A stretch of 64,000 nucleotides of DNA, from assembly GCA_911728435.2 (NCBI GenBank), contig OU452210.1, forward strand, positions 9,424,001-9,488,000. The letters run 5' to 3'. The notes under the pieces are model-generated. The model had not been told where the DNA came from. It saw only the letters and a program-made list of their open reading frames with translations, and searched no databases. The position numbers and the translations under genes are program-made. The DNA is from Apoderus coryli (Eukaryota > Arthropoda > Insecta > Coleoptera > Attelabidae). Every line of letters begins with the position of its first letter. Positions within the stretch are counted from its first letter, which is position 1. This document shows positions 48,249 to 60,994 of the stretch, piece by piece.

Positions 48249-48525
48249 ATGATTTTTACGACCTCAAAAAAGGCCTATATCCACAACGGTCAAGTTTTGG
48301 CAATGTAGCACAATCAGAGAAGACACTATGCAATTGGTTTTGCCATGTTCATGCATCAGTGAGTGATGAATCACGGAAGGGTCCACCAAAAAACATCGAC
48401 CTGTGATCTACCGTGAGATAGAGGGATTTTTTTGCAAATCACATACTGCAATACGTTCGCTTTTGCTTGAATATCTATTTGTGAAAAAAAAATATGTTCC
48501 AAATGGATTCCGCATAATTTAATCG
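48249..48525 (+). pseudogene. mariner transposase N-terminal fragment (second lineage)
   Basis: DDFYDLKKGLYPQRSSFGN, then TLCNWFCHVHASVSDESRKG and PPKNIDL followed by a stop, match the first helix-turn-helix and linker of mariner transposases, in which W-F is conserved. In another frame, SHTAIRSLLLEYLFVKK and KYVPNGFRI match the second helix-turn-helix and the 'V-P-H' strand. The catalytic domain is absent. The sequence is clearly different from the 46.9-kb fragment. Confidence 0.55.
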
Positions 48526-49614
48526 AAAATATTATTTAAAACATGTCGAATTGTTAATAAATCTTATTACATAATATATTATGTGTCAAATATAATAGAT
48601 TTCAGCAATTGTATGTGTCGCGCTATAATTTCCTGTAATCCAAGTTGTATGCCTATGCAATTGGGGTAAAATGTAATCCCAATCCTGGAACAAAATATGC
48701 CACATCTGAGTAATTGCAAAAAAAAATAAAAAAACACCACATACAACCGACAAATGAAACACACTGGATAATAGGGAGTTATTTACAGTGAGTGACATTT
48801 TGGACGAAAACTCTCAAAATTTATTGCACTTTTGGAAGAGTCAATATTACGCTTACGTTTTAACCAACCGCTCGATCTATTGTACACCACATGAAATACA
48901 CATTTTTAAACCACGAAAAAAATGTTATTAGTGCGGTTCAGTTTTACCTCAAATAAATGTTGATGCTCTCTCATTTGACGCCAATTTTTATTTCGATTCA
49001 TATTTACCTTTCGTGGATATGGCGACGAATGGAAATAGCGGTTATTGCAAATAAAGTTGCACAAATATTAATCTACAAGTACCAATCACGTTTCCTTTTT
49101 TAGAATAATAATTGTAGTTTTTAAAACAGGTATTAGATAAACAAATTCCGTAAGACGCAATAGATTTCTTACTATAAGCAATATGGGGGTGTGTAATATT
49201 CCGTGGTAGCCTCAACTGCAGTAGTAAAACTTCCCTGGTCCTATAGAACATAACAAAGTCCTGTAAATCGACAGACAGGGTTGACTAACCGTTTCCTAAC
49301 GCAGAAAACCCAAATTAGAAACTGTAGAATCCTCCTGTGTTGAAGGTTTAACTGGAACAATAAGAAAACCCCAGAGAGGGTCCGAAGGACACGTGAAGAT
49401 GTTTATATAGATTAAATACTTTGAGATCCTCCTGTGCTCTAGAAGCAGACGAAATAAATGACGCGGGTCCGGTTTTGCTAAAATTTTCCGCAAGTTAAAA
49501 ATTTAATAACAGCAACAGCCAAGACGGTTTCTTTAGTAAAGAAGAATTAGACGACATCAGCAAGAACGTCATAGAAACCGAGGAGAAATAGAGATCATAT
49601 ATTATTTATGTTGT
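48526..49614. other. No gene recognised
   Basis: AT-rich to 49250. From 49290 to 49600 the base composition is more even and minus-strand frames run for about 65 codons, but I recognise nothing. Confidence 0.45.
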
Positions 49615-49887
49615 TTGGTCAGAAAATATCGGCGTTGTCGAACCATTGAATATTTAGTTACGCTGTCACATTCATGCTCGTCAATATGTCAAATTGTACA
49701 GGCGGTGCACGACGTATACACGGCAGATCCGAAGAAACTATGCATTATCTTGAAAGGACCAGATTTCTTCACATACAATGCCGTAATGATGTATAACCAG
49801 ATCGATCCCAATCTGAGGAGCATCGGGCCGGACAGAGTTAATTTGTTTAAAAAAAGACTGAAGATTTCCCTATTAGACAAACAATAA
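49615..49887 (+). pseudogene. C-terminal end of a LINE ORF2-like protein
   Basis: A 90-codon frame whose second half reads GPDFFTYNAVMMYNQIDPNL, RSIGPDRVNLFKKRLKISLL and a stop. The pattern of [FY]-x-Y-N-A-x-x-x-Y-N-x-[IL], then about 15 residues, then F-K-K-[RK]-L-K, is that of the last domain of many LINE ORF2 proteins. No RT motif is seen upstream, so this would be a strongly 5'-truncated copy. Confidence 0.45.
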
Positions 49888-50455
49888 CCTATACCTAATC
49901 CTACATTAGTTTGATGGTATAATTTTAAATTGTTATGAGGTTGGCTGACCGAGTTGTTGGGAGTCTCGTTTCAATTTGTTACTGAAACTGTGTTATGTGT
50001 AATTACTGGGGTGTCCTGTTTAAGACGGAAAAGGAAAAATTTGGATATTGCAAATCGAAATTTGATAGATTTATCCGATGATCTGCGTCAGCATGTATAA
50101 ATTTGAATCACCTAGCCGCGATAGATTATTTGAAAGTAGTTTTTTTTTCTTTTCCGTTATGTCATCGTCAGCAAAAACATACATATTCTTAATATTTGTA
50201 CTTATATTTGTATAGCACATTTTTTCATTTCAGGATGATAGTTTTGCAAGCAATTATTAAATATAGTGGTAATTTTAGGATAGTGCTTTCAGGTTAAGCA
50301 AAAAGTAGCTTCATAGCTAAACTTCGCCTTTTGATTGAAGACAAGTTCATTGAGATATTTTAAATCTCAGTGCAGAAGATCTTGCCTTTTATGTATCATC
50401 TAAAGTTTGTACACACTGCTCAATCAATAAAGACTATTATTATTATTATTATATT
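49888..50455 (+). mobile_element. LINE 3' untranslated region ending in (ATT)n
   Basis: Non-coding sequence after the ORF2-like end, closing with 'caataaagac' followed by (TAT)n at 50433-50452. That tail structure is the one seen in the other CR1/Jockey-like LINEs here. Whether all 570 bases belong to one insertion is uncertain; a 'ggggtgtcctg' near 50010 hints at a second insertion. Confidence 0.45.
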
Positions 50456-51237
50456 TTGAAGTAGGTAAGATAGAGAAGTTTACGAATTCTGAAAAAATTT
50501 GGACTCTCAGGTGGTGGAATGAGTTGTATGACAGAACTTTGAGAAACGTCTTTCTGTAATTTTAGAGAACTGAAAAAGTTGCGAGTTGGTTAGTTTGGTA
50601 TATTGAGGGTCTTGTAGCGTAATTATGAATATGGGAATTATATCTATTTAGCAATAAATCAGAACTAGCATCAACCATCCCTGTATACAAGTTAAGCATA
50701 AAAAAGTCTACTCATTCCCCTAAACAAATCTCTCTCAAAAAGTCTGTTTCGTATCGTATCAAATTAATGACTTGCAAGCACTTAATACACCTAATAGCCA
50801 CGCACAATATTTTCAACAATGAAATTATATCTGTATATTGATTGATGACTTTTGCCGATTAAACTTTCTTTCTCCACTCGAACATTATAGATATAAGTAA
50901 GTATACGTTTAATATAGTATAAAAGTTGTAAAATATCTCTACTGAAATCCCATTTTACTCGCTGTATCATAACAGCTAATGGTAATAGATTGATGAGTTA
51001 ATGGATGAGTCTATAATGTATTTTAATGGATTTCAGTGAACTTCGTGAAAAATATGTCCTTCTTTCTTATGTTATTACTTTCTTTGTTATAGGTAGCTTT
51101 CAGTGTGGATGATATAAATAATTCTTTAAAGAGCTTGTCATATTTTCATTCACACTGATACTTTAGCTTACTATTACACATTAGGAAATTACACTTTTGA
51201 ATAAAAGCGAGATTTAATGTATTACTACATTCTCTCC
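50456..51237. other. No gene recognised
   Basis: AT-rich sequence with no supported feature. Confidence 0.5.
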
Positions 51238-51339
51238 GGAGTTAATTTGCAGTGGACACCTCAAATCACTTCACACAACCCTCAGAAAAAACAGACCATC
51301 TTGCTGACGTCGAAGAACATAGCCAGAACATACCTGCTC

Positions 51340-52145
51340 ATTGTGATAAAGCTATCTCCAATGATATCAGCAAAACGCAGCTGAGTTGTATAAGAAGCGA
51401 GCTAGCGTGCGAGTTGGGGTAGGCAGTAGCTTTCGTGCAGCTACTTGCACTGTGTGAACGTATCATGCGAGTTACTGTCAAGGCGAGTGGGACACTACAA
51501 TATTTCTTGTTTTCTCTGTCCACTTGCCTTCCCTCACCACATCATCGAGTAACTGCCCGGCCAGTGACAGTGAGCAAGTGTTCAAGTTCTTATATTTTTA
51601 AAATATTTTTATAATAATTATAATTACATTTTTCATCATTCTTCACATACGGTATCACATATTTCTGGAATAATTTTTGATATCGCAGCATTCTGAATGA
51701 CATTCCTGTAGCAAGAAAAGTTAGGAGTATTTCTAGCTTCGTATTTGCAAGTAAAACTTCTCTCATAACTGTCTCATTCCGTTGTATTTTTGGACCAATT
51801 AAATTCAAAAGAAATTCGAATTGATCCGGGGTGAATCTCATAACTGCTTTATATTCACTGGTATAACTTTTTGATGATGTTATTTCTCGCTCCAGAATAT
51901 TTTTTCTTCAAACAGCTTCTAACCCAAACGTTTCTTTTTTTGCTTTCTCCAAATTCTCCAATTCAGCACATAATACTGTAGTGAAAGATTGAATCACTGT
52001 CCGCACTATTATGTTTCGTTGATTGGAAGATGATGCTGAAGGCAGCAGTTTCTGTCTTTTCTCTCTGTATCTTTGGCAGTTGGCATGACAGTTGCTGCCT
52101 ACTCGCCAGGCAAGCTACTAGCGCCGTGTAAACGCCCCATAAAGT
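51340..52145 (-). mobile_element. PIF/Harbinger relic with GCGAG-rich ends
   Basis: The outer parts, about 51390-51500 and 52085-52140, are GC-richer. They share a motif readable on the minus strand as CGTT[CT]ACAC.G.GC followed within two bases by AGTAGCT, and the left part contains four GCGAG words. Together they bracket a Harbinger-like transposase piece. The shared motif is in the same orientation at both ends, so a rearrangement or a nested copy must be assumed. Confidence 0.45.
51590..51950 (-). pseudogene. PIF/Harbinger transposase N-terminal fragment
   Basis: On the minus strand a frame starting just before 51841 reads YKAVMRFTPDQFEFLLNLIG, PKIQRNETVMREVL, then LEILLTFLATGMSFRMLRY. 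These are the hallmarks of the helical N-terminal part of PIF/Harbinger (HARBI1-like) transposases: [RK]-[MF]-[ST]-x-x-x-F-x-x-L-L, x-I-x-x-x-x-T-x-M-R, and L-x-x-L-x-F-L-A-T-G-x-S-[FY]-R. Further upstream, LENLEKAKKETFG and a stop come before it. The DDE catalytic domain is missing on the downstream side, where the frame runs into unrelated sequence. Confidence 0.65.
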
Positions 52146-52150
52146 CAAAG

Positions 52151-53276
52151 TCAAAGCATGATACCTAGTATAAATGTCTTGGGAGTTTTTTCTTAAAAAT
52201 TATCAAAGGCAATCTGGGTGCAGATCATTGTTGAGTGAATAAACTCCCTATATTTATGCACATGTTTATAGTCGCATCTTAACTGGTGATAGTCAGAATT
52301 TAGCTAAAACAACTAGGGTAAACCTAACAAATGACATACTACTATTTTGCCAATCCATTTAATTTGCAAACCTGTTTTATAGTTTAAGCTTCTGTTTTAC
52401 AATCATGCTCATAAAACATTTTGAATGTATCTATATAAAACTTTTAATTTCCTCGTAAAAATCAGCTACTTTATTTTGTTTCTCGTTTTTTTTAACGCTA
52501 AAACGTAAGTGATTTCATTAAAAGAAAAATATATTTTATGGCTTTAAATGACAGATGTAGTCTAAATTAAAATTTTTTATTATATTTATTTTGGGGTATA
52601 AATGAGTCCCCATGATTTTCTCCTATTGTTATACCTGGCAATCAGCATTTAACACATGCACAATCGCCGTTCAATTGCTCTTGAAATACACTCTTAAGAC
52701 CTTGCTGTCCCTGTGGGACTCACAACCTTTCATATACATGAACAAGCAGCAATGCGACTGGACTTAATAAGTTTAAGCATGATATTCAACGTATGACTAT
52801 TATTTGCAGAGATGGCTATGTTGTTTCATTCTTAAGGCTGTTTCATCAGTTCTCAAATGTAACCGTCTATAAGAAATGCATAATTGTGCACTTATTTTTT
52901 AATCGATGTGAAAATTACTTTTTTGAGCATAGAAAGAACACTTTTACAGATGATTATATAGGAATAAAAAAAAAGTCTTAACAATTTATTTGTTTAACAA
53001 AATCCCTTAGACGAAAGGGGTATTGTACGCTCTTTCGATAAAGATATCGAAATTCTACTTTTATAAACGCATAGAATGAACCTTTATCTTTTTGTTGAAA
53101 TCAATATTGTCATTAAAAAAAGTGTAAAAACAATAATAATTAGCACCTACATTTTTAAATAATGTTAACAATACCTACTCATTATTTAAAAAATATTTAA
53201 GTACTATAAAATATTGTTAATGTATTTTGTTTTGATTTATAACACACTTAATAGTTTCCAAGCAATAGAATTACAG
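52151..53276. other. No gene recognised
   Basis: AT-rich. A minus-strand CTGATGA (52849-52843) and GAAAC (52827-52823) pair exists but without a stem between them. Confidence 0.5.
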
Positions 53277-53450
53277 CTAATTTCTTCGAGCCTATCCCAT
53301 ATATTACATTCAACTATAAATCAGGAGCAAGCTGGACCTATTTCGTTTGATTTAAATGTAACCCTAGTAAGCCTACATGTAGCGACAACCGCAGGTCCAT
53401 TTAGATATCCGCTTGTGGCGCTGTTCATTCCGGGATATCTGGACCATTTG
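53277..53450 (+). CDS. Candidate internal exon of an unknown gene
   Basis: 174 bases bounded by ATTACAG at 53270-53276 and GGTAAGT at 53450-53455, a strong donor match. They read open in phase 0 at both ends: 58 codons including QEQAGPISFDLNVTLVSLHV and GPFRYPLVALFIPGYLDHL. Base composition is distinctly more GC than on either side. The frame continues to a stop at 53477 if unspliced. No family is recognised and the upstream pyrimidine tract is weak, so this is a proposal only. Confidence 0.3.
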
Positions 53451-55676
53451 GTAAGTGCATTGTTGCCAGATAGCTAACAATTAATTTAGACATTAATACA
53501 AATTGTCATATTAAGAAACGTATATACCTATATGTAATTTTCATTTGACTGACATATTTTAATTTTGTTGAAACGAAATACAATGACATACAAACCAATA
53601 AAACTTGTATGAAAATACTTCAGCACGTTAAAAAAGTGTTAACGTTAACCACTTTTTTAATTTTTTTTTTCTCAAACTCTATTTCTAAATTAAATAAACC
53701 ACTGCAATACTGTTGTATTATATACAACCAGTTCTTCAAAATCGCTGCTTAATTATTTTTTAGTTTATGAATAAAATTCAATTTGTCAGTTTGAAAAAAA
53801 AAAAACGGTTAAATGTGACAACGTTGCATTAAAATAGAGAGCAACTATTTATATTTTAAGCCTTAGCAACAGTGATTGGTTGATGTCAGCTGTCGTTTTC
53901 TTTGGAAAGTTTAAATTGTTGAGGGCAATCTACTCTAAACATTTTTCAATAAAGTAAAATTTCCGGAAGTTGTTGGTGAAATATGGAAAACAAACGATCG
54001 TCTTTGGATCGTTCTTCATCAAAACAATGCGATGGAAAAGTCGAATTGATGGATCATTAAGTTCCGTCTTAGTTAAGCGAAGAAGATAAAAGTGCGAAAC
54101 GTTTAATTTGATAGATTTATTCGTTCCAACGTAAACTAAAATATCTAAAACTTTTATTTTCTCTATCTTGTCTGTCTTGCCGATACATATATCACCAATT
54201 GAGGCACTCTGTAGGGGTAGGTAGAATTTGAGACTGGGTCTACTAAATAAAGTATTATCACGAACGTAGAAAGGGATAGATGGCCACCAAGGGATAACTC
54301 GATATTCTTAAAATTGCATTTAAATTTGTTATCATTGCCCTTTAGGGACATTATTCGTCTTAGTCTAATATTCTATGATTAGGGTCATTTTCTTTTTTTA
54401 TGTTGATACGTGTCGTTTATAGGTTATTTCGTTGTTTTCAGATACAGGCAGATGGAAACGTAGGATATAATATTAATGTGCCTAAAATATTTTTGATATT
54501 ATATTTTCCAGTTATACTTGTACGTAAGACTCACATCAAAGGGTTGGCAAGATCGGAACTCAAATCATTTTTCCTCGAAACGGTTTGAACAGTTTAGACC
54601 GACACCTATTCCTAAGGTCAACATCATGAGTCGAATAATGCATTACCACATACTATTTGTGTAAACTCTCGCCCAGATCGTCGACAGATTGTATTGAACA
54701 CGGATTTGGATTTCAATATTGAAAGCTCATTTACATACAAGATGTATCCTAGCTAGTTCCATGTACTGCTCCCAATGGCGAAAAGGGTCAAAACATTCCC
54801 ACGTTTTCAAGAACTTAAAGATAAATTGATAGTGTTCATCTGACCTATTGGAGCATCTTCATAACTGAAGAAGAAAATAGTCAACATTTGATCGCGCTTT
54901 TGGCGCGTGTGACTCATATGGAAACTTCCACTGTGAAGGCTGCAGATTTACCCAAAGACATGTCCCCAAAAACCTTCTGCAATTATGCTCATGTGGTTGT
55001 AATTTAATGCTGAAAAAATGTTAAGTTATCGGATTGCGAAGTTTCCTTTTTCTTGCTAAACTTGTTAAAACTAATAAAAAATGTCGGTGTTTGATCACCA
55101 TGTATATGGGATTTTAATTTTGGTGAAAACATTCAAAAGCGTAATAGAATGCGAAACATTAAAGTGTTGATCGAAAGAGAATTGAATTATGAATCGTGAA
55201 ATTATTGTCCATTTGTATTCAAATAAACTCATATGACTTTTATTAACATTCTTCTGCTAATAAACGCCCGTATGAATGGGTATTGTATTGGAGGTGTAAT
55301 AAAGGATTTTCAAACGAGTTTTTTAATCCTTTCCGTAATGTGAGTCCGAGTCCGGGGTGCAAATTGAATTTGCGGGGATGGCGAGACATATTTGTCCATG
55401 ACGCGTTCTATAATAGCATTCCTGATACTAATAATGAAATAGGCATTGTCTGGTAATGCACAAGGGATTGCTAATTGTTTGTATATTGTCAATTTACATC
55501 TGATGAATTTTACGCTCACTGTTAACCACATTTTGGTAAAGAATCTAAATGTAAAATCCATTCCATTTCACGTTGGCTCAAATTTATATAACAAAGACTA
55601 ATAATCGTTACGATTAATTAAATTCTCAAACACTTTCATGATTTTATTATATCCAGAAAATTTTAATGTTTTCTGT
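53451..55676. other. No gene recognised
   Basis: Near 53995-54035 a frame reads LWIVLHQNNA, faintly like a transposase H-D-N-A strand, and 54770-55000 is more evenly composed, but neither can be assigned. Confidence 0.45.
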
Positions 55677-55815
55677 CTCTGGAAATTAAGTCAAAGTTCT
55701 TCTTTCTTTGGGTAAAGAAAAGCCAGCTAGACTTTTCTTTACCCAAACAAGGCGCCTTTTAGGATTGTATTTATTTTCGTATATAATCTTAATAAATACT
55801 ATTATTATTATTTTA
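55677..55815 (+). repeat. LINE-like 3' end: hairpin plus (ATT)n tail
   Basis: A perfect 16-bp stem (55707-55722 with 55732-55747, 9-base loop) is followed 40-60 bases later by 'aataaatac' and (TAT)n at 55799-55812. Terminal stem-loops close to a short-repeat tail are known recognition features of some LINE families (for example L2/CR1-related). No coding sequence is seen upstream. Confidence 0.45.
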
Positions 55816-57839
55816 TGTTACTAAACTACAATAAACACTACTTTTTCGTTATCTCTCCTTAACGTTTTCGAACTATTGTTTAGATTCAACAACAAATCAC
55901 AACGAACATTTTTTGTATTCGTTTTGAAAGACCTTGTATATAACATGAAAAACGTATAATAATGTGTTTCACAAATTCATTCGTAGTTATAAAAATATTA
56001 ATGCCAACATGAAGGTAACCAAAATCGAAGCACCCTATTCATATATTTGGTTGGTAGGTAGTTACAAATTGGACATTCGTGATACTAAACTATTTTGGTT
56101 CGAAGTCAATTTTTGTGAGTAACAATGGCACAAAATTGATGATGTCAAATGTGGAATTTATTGTTTGCTTACGAAACAGAACAAACAAAACTAGAGACGG
56201 ACTGGCCCCAATACTAAAACAAATAGGTATATCAAGAAAGTCATGTTCATAAAAATTATATTTACTTTGCCAATATTTTTATAGACTCAAATCCCTTTCG
56301 GGAAGAGGTTTTTTAGTATATTATTATAATTGTTTATCAAATAGACTGATCATTTTTTTTTTATTTTTAATTGTCAAAGCGTTGTAAAAGATAAAATTAT
56401 AGATATGATCCTGTTCTGAAATATAATAAGAACTTTATAATATAAGCCTTAAAGTATGATAAAAAGGACTGCAACTGTAATAGATTGCAGTGGTAAAATT
56501 GCTCGCACCAAATCAATTTAAAACTACATATTACTGGGTCGCTAACAGATTCTTTTGTCCTTAATTCCTTCAGGAAGAAAGTTTTCCAGGTCATCAAATC
56601 AACTGAATGAAGTGATACCTAAATATACCAGTTAAACCTACTGACAAAAGCTATAAAACAGTGTTTAACCAAGCCTGCCATGGCGGAAAATATAATAGAA
56701 TCCATTTTTGCAAAAATTGTTTGGCTTATTTTAAAGAAAAACATAATTAAGACATTGTCTTGTTGCGTGGGAACGCTTTGAGATTTTTGGCAAGTTTCTT
56801 CACCAAAAGGAGAACAAAATATGGATCTTATTCATCAGGACGCCCTTATACAATCGATGCATGAAATGTTTGAGTATCCCAACGATTTTGTTTTAAGGCC
56901 TGTGTAATTTTTTTACCTTTAAACATTTAAACATTGAAAGTCAAAACTGGCGATATAATCAACTATTATTGCCAATGGTTTAGGTAAAGTATTTCTATCA
57001 AAATAACCTTATAGACAAAGTCAGATATTCTGTTTGGTGGGTAATGTTAAAATAAGGGCGAGTACGTAGCTGAAATAAAAAAAGTATGAAGCATCACTTG
57101 TGCATTGAGGCAGAAAATTCTTCGGCATACGAAACCGAAAACCATAATAAACGATCTCTACAATCGTAATCGTATATATGCCGAATTTTGAATGTCTAAT
57201 AATATACCTATCAAAATACACCATTTGCGTGTTGTATTCGTTTTGTTCGTCTTAGGTACACATAATAAAATAATGAAAATGCACGTACGATCATAAAACA
57301 TACCGGTATAAACATAAAATGATGTGTAGTGAATTTTGATACATGCTTTAATCTGACGTTACCATTTATCATAATTTTTATGACTTTTAAGTTCCTATAC
57401 CTCATATCTGCACAATATATGATATATGATTAAAATAGAGACAGCATTACATTTAATCGCAAAATACTGCTGATTTTACGTAAACCATCAGGTACAAATT
57501 TTTAGATAACCATCTGACGAAACGTACTCAGCGTACGTGTACTTAGTACCAGTCTTCTAATGATAATAATAATGTTTTTCCACCATAAACGGTTGGGTGC
57601 ATTCTATGCTTGGAAATACAAACGTCACTCCTCAAAGGATAACACTGTCAGGTATAGGGGCTGCACATAGTATGAGGTGCTTTCCCAAATTTTGTGACAC
57701 TCCTGGCACGAATAGAAGTTAGGGAACGAGAGGAAGTCAAGTTTCAAACAGTTGAACCGTAATTCTTCCTTTTAAATTAAAAACAAAGCTATAGAGTCCA
57801 CTTTCTTTTAACGAAAAATATATTGGATAAAAGTTATGG
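55816..57839. other. No gene recognised
   Basis: AT-rich sequence with short random frames only. Confidence 0.5.
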
Positions 57840-58430
57840 TTATTAGATCAATGTTGCTTGGTCAACGAAAACTGCACGATCCAAGCAAAGCTATCTGTTT
57901 TGCAGTTGCAAGTTTATCTGGCTATTACTGGGCATCTATAAAAGTACTTCTCCATTTAACTGCTCTGGGAAAGAAAGCCCGGTCGAGCACTTTCTGAATT
58001 AACCTCTTTCTCAGCACTGACTAATGAACCAAGCATGGGAGGGAATTAACAAGTGCAGACTATAGCTGCTCTATTGATAGTTTAAAAACACAAGTACAGG
58101 TAACGCAGTTCACGAAAACAGGCTGAAAATAAAAAATTACAATTTCTGGAGTTCCATGCGACTGCATTTCAGCCATTATTCTGTGTGCGCTGGAGCTGTA
58201 CGTTGGAAGTCTTCTCGAAGCAGCGACGACAGCTTTAAACTCTTCAAACAGACTCTTATGTGTTTGGTTTGGATAAGGTCGAAGTGGAGGGTCTACCTAC
58301 ACTGGTCTTCAGATGAATAAGAAGGTTCAAGAACGAGGCAGAGTTGACTATATGTGAATCCTGTCTTTTCGTGTGACAATCACACAAATTCACAGTCGAA
58401 GAGCTTTAGCGCGGCAGTATGTTGGCTTCG
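57840..58430 (+). pseudogene. R1/I-type LINE relic: post-RT region and RNase H (tentative)
   Basis: The stretch is more GC-rich than its neighbours. Near 57850 a frame gives AWSTKTARSKQ, then in another frame YLAITG, like the W-W-P-K-T ... L-A-I-T-G-A block after the RT domain of R1/I-type LINEs. Further on, 58260-58320 gives CLVWIR and GRSGGSTYTG in neighbouring frames, like the late RNase H strand V-x-W-V-P-G-H-x-G-I-x-G-N. The order is right for such an element, but every piece is short and broken by shifts. The minus-strand scrap at 1867-2110 may be from a related family. Confidence 0.35.
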
Positions 58431-60529
58431 AGCTTTTCTTAACTGAATGTAATTCAAGATATTTATAGCCCAAATTTATAGGAAACTAGATGTTTTTCAA
58501 GTTTATTTGAGAATACAGAAATCAATATATTATTGCTGAAAAGTAGATATGCTTAATTATTTGCTCTTACCACTAGTATGATATTTTAAGCTCCCCCAAC
58601 AGACAAAACAAAATGTCTTTCCTCTAAGAAGAACACGTATTTTTAGATGTTCATATGAAATTATAATAAAAAAAAATGAGACGATAGGGAAAAAATCAAT
58701 TTTCTACATCACAACATAATTTTGTATTCATACCCTTTAAATACATCATTAACTTTTAAAATGACTGGATAACGATGTTGAATTTCTTTTTTGTTAAGAC
58801 GCAGTCACCCTAATTCAATCTATTTTATTCATAAGATTATGTTCGATAAAAAGTGTAATATTTGAAGACATGATAATCCTTGTTATATTCTACAGGGACC
58901 GATTTAGGAGATTTCGCTATTTTATTTGTTTTATCATCATACGGGATCTTATCAACATTCTTACTGAACAAAAACACATCCGTATTACAGGTGGAGGGCC
59001 TCTACAAATAATATACTCAAACAGCTTCAAGGGCTCTTCTAAAGAAACCAAATATCATAAATTAACTGCTACGGGAATTGCCAAAACCATTACATTAACC
59101 CTGTTAACCTGATGAGGGTTCCAGCGCTCTCAGGCAATGGGAGATCTCATCATCATTATAGAAACGCTTAAGTATAACTATCTACACTGAACAACTTTAT
59201 TGCTTATCAAAATTACGTAAATTAAGTGTCAAAGTGGCGAAATAAATATGTTGATTTACTGTATTATATTATATTTGTTCCGAAAAGTTGGGAGTACGTT
59301 CCTGTTGCTTAACACTACAGCAGAATTTTCTGTATTATAACTCTGCCTTGTTGAAACTGTAATCAATCATTCGAGATGTCCTCTTTTGCCCTACTGAAAT
59401 CCTGTTTGGATTTTTTTAAAAACATCTCATCTCACGCAGTAGATTAATAGTTGTTACGAAATTTGATCAAATTTTCAAACATTACTTTAGTGAATTGGAT
59501 TGGTGAATGATTTAGGGTTACTTCGCAATCATCCGTTTGAATATTATGTAAATTCTTTGTATCTAATTCAATAATACATATCAAAATATTTCGTTGTTAT
59601 GAAGCATATTTAATAATAATTATAATTACGATACAATTCATTATAAAAAATAATAATGATTAATAATACAAGGTTAAGGTTAAATTTTTAATACCAAAGT
59701 CAAGGTACAAAATAAACATTTAATGTCGTTTAAGACATAACATTCTCATATCTATAGTTTCGAGTCTTCGAATAATCAGTAAAACGACTGAACTCAGTTT
59801 TACTTCAGAATATTATCGACGGGGTTAATCCAAATTAACACTATTACGTATTTCTGTTCACAAAAGACGTCATTCTCTTGGAAGCAAATTCAAGTAAGAT
59901 TCTACCATCTAAGAACAATATGATTTCCCAACATTGCAGCTCATATATATTCAAATTTCCTGGATAATGAAAATTTTGCTCTACCATATTTACAATTATA
60001 TTTAGTGACGTGAGGTGATCGCATTATAAAATTTTCTATTCCGTACTTTTTGAAAAATCCTTCGCGTCCGTTTGTCGTGGAACACCCGGTATAAGTAAAT
60101 TATTATTCAATAATCTCTTTGAAAAATGACCCTAACGATAATACGCACTACACACAATTATTAGGCTACTTCACACAGAAACCCTTAATTTTCCCCATAT
60201 CCAAATGAATATCAGTTATCAAATAATTTTATCCCTCAACAAATTGCCCGTCACATTAATAATATTTATCCCATACACATTCATAAAATTATATTCTGAA
60301 CATGAAGATCGTATCAGCACCAGCGCTTCTATATGGCTACAAAATACAAATGTTTTAATTTATACTTTGTGTGTAAACCAACATGTGTTTTCTTTGTGGC
60401 AATTATGGGAAGCTAGTCGTTAAGAGATATTTTTGGTATGATCAAATATGCATACATTTTGTGTATTTTTATATAAGGAATGAGTAACAGGCTGAGATCT
60501 TTTACCATATCATTTAATCTACAGAATGT
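58431..60529. other. No gene recognised
   Basis: AT-rich. Near 60065-60085 'gtggaacacccggtat' resembles an element end, without a partner. Confidence 0.5.
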
Positions 60530-60640
60530 TAAATATGGAACACTGCTGTTGAGTCCTCAAAATCCACTAGACTTTTTATATCTTCATCAGGAACCCATCG
60601 GACGAATATTTTGATTGTTGACGATTTGAAGGTATTTGTG
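60530..60640 (+). pseudogene. Possible RT motif C scrap
   Basis: A frame near 60605-60640 reads NILIVDDLKVFV, close to the [YI]-x-D-D-L-K-[VI]-[FY] motif C of LINE reverse transcriptases. GTLLLSPQNP some 20 codons before it could be a decayed motif B. This is weak evidence. Confidence 0.3.
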
Positions 60641-60994
60641 TTTATATAGTTTGTTTCTTTGTCCAATTAATAATAATAATAGGTTTATTATGAAACAAAC
60701 AAATCAATTACAAAACTTACAAAAGTACAGTATACATAACTAAATAAATAATTAATAAACCCCATGAAGAAAAATATCCCCACAAAAGAAAAATTCTAGT
60801 GCATTCAAAAATTAAAATAAAATAAATACCTAAAAAATTAAAAATAATTTGTAGACAGGAAAACAAAACATATAAAACATAAGAATAATAATTAATACAT
60901 ACAGGTACATCATCAAATAAATAAATAAATCAATCAATTAAGATACTTAAAGTAAATTAATTAAGTAAATATTCTATAGTTCAATATATCTGTT

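Noticed and set aside
52823..52849. Minus-strand CTGATGA and GAAAC boxes 15 bases apart
   Set aside because: No complementary bases between the boxes to form stem II and no stem I, so the match to a hammerhead is only two short words.
53990..54040. Frame reading LWIVLHQNNA, like a mariner H-D-N-A strand
   Set aside because: The catalytic Asp is absent and no other mariner motif lies at the right distance on either side.
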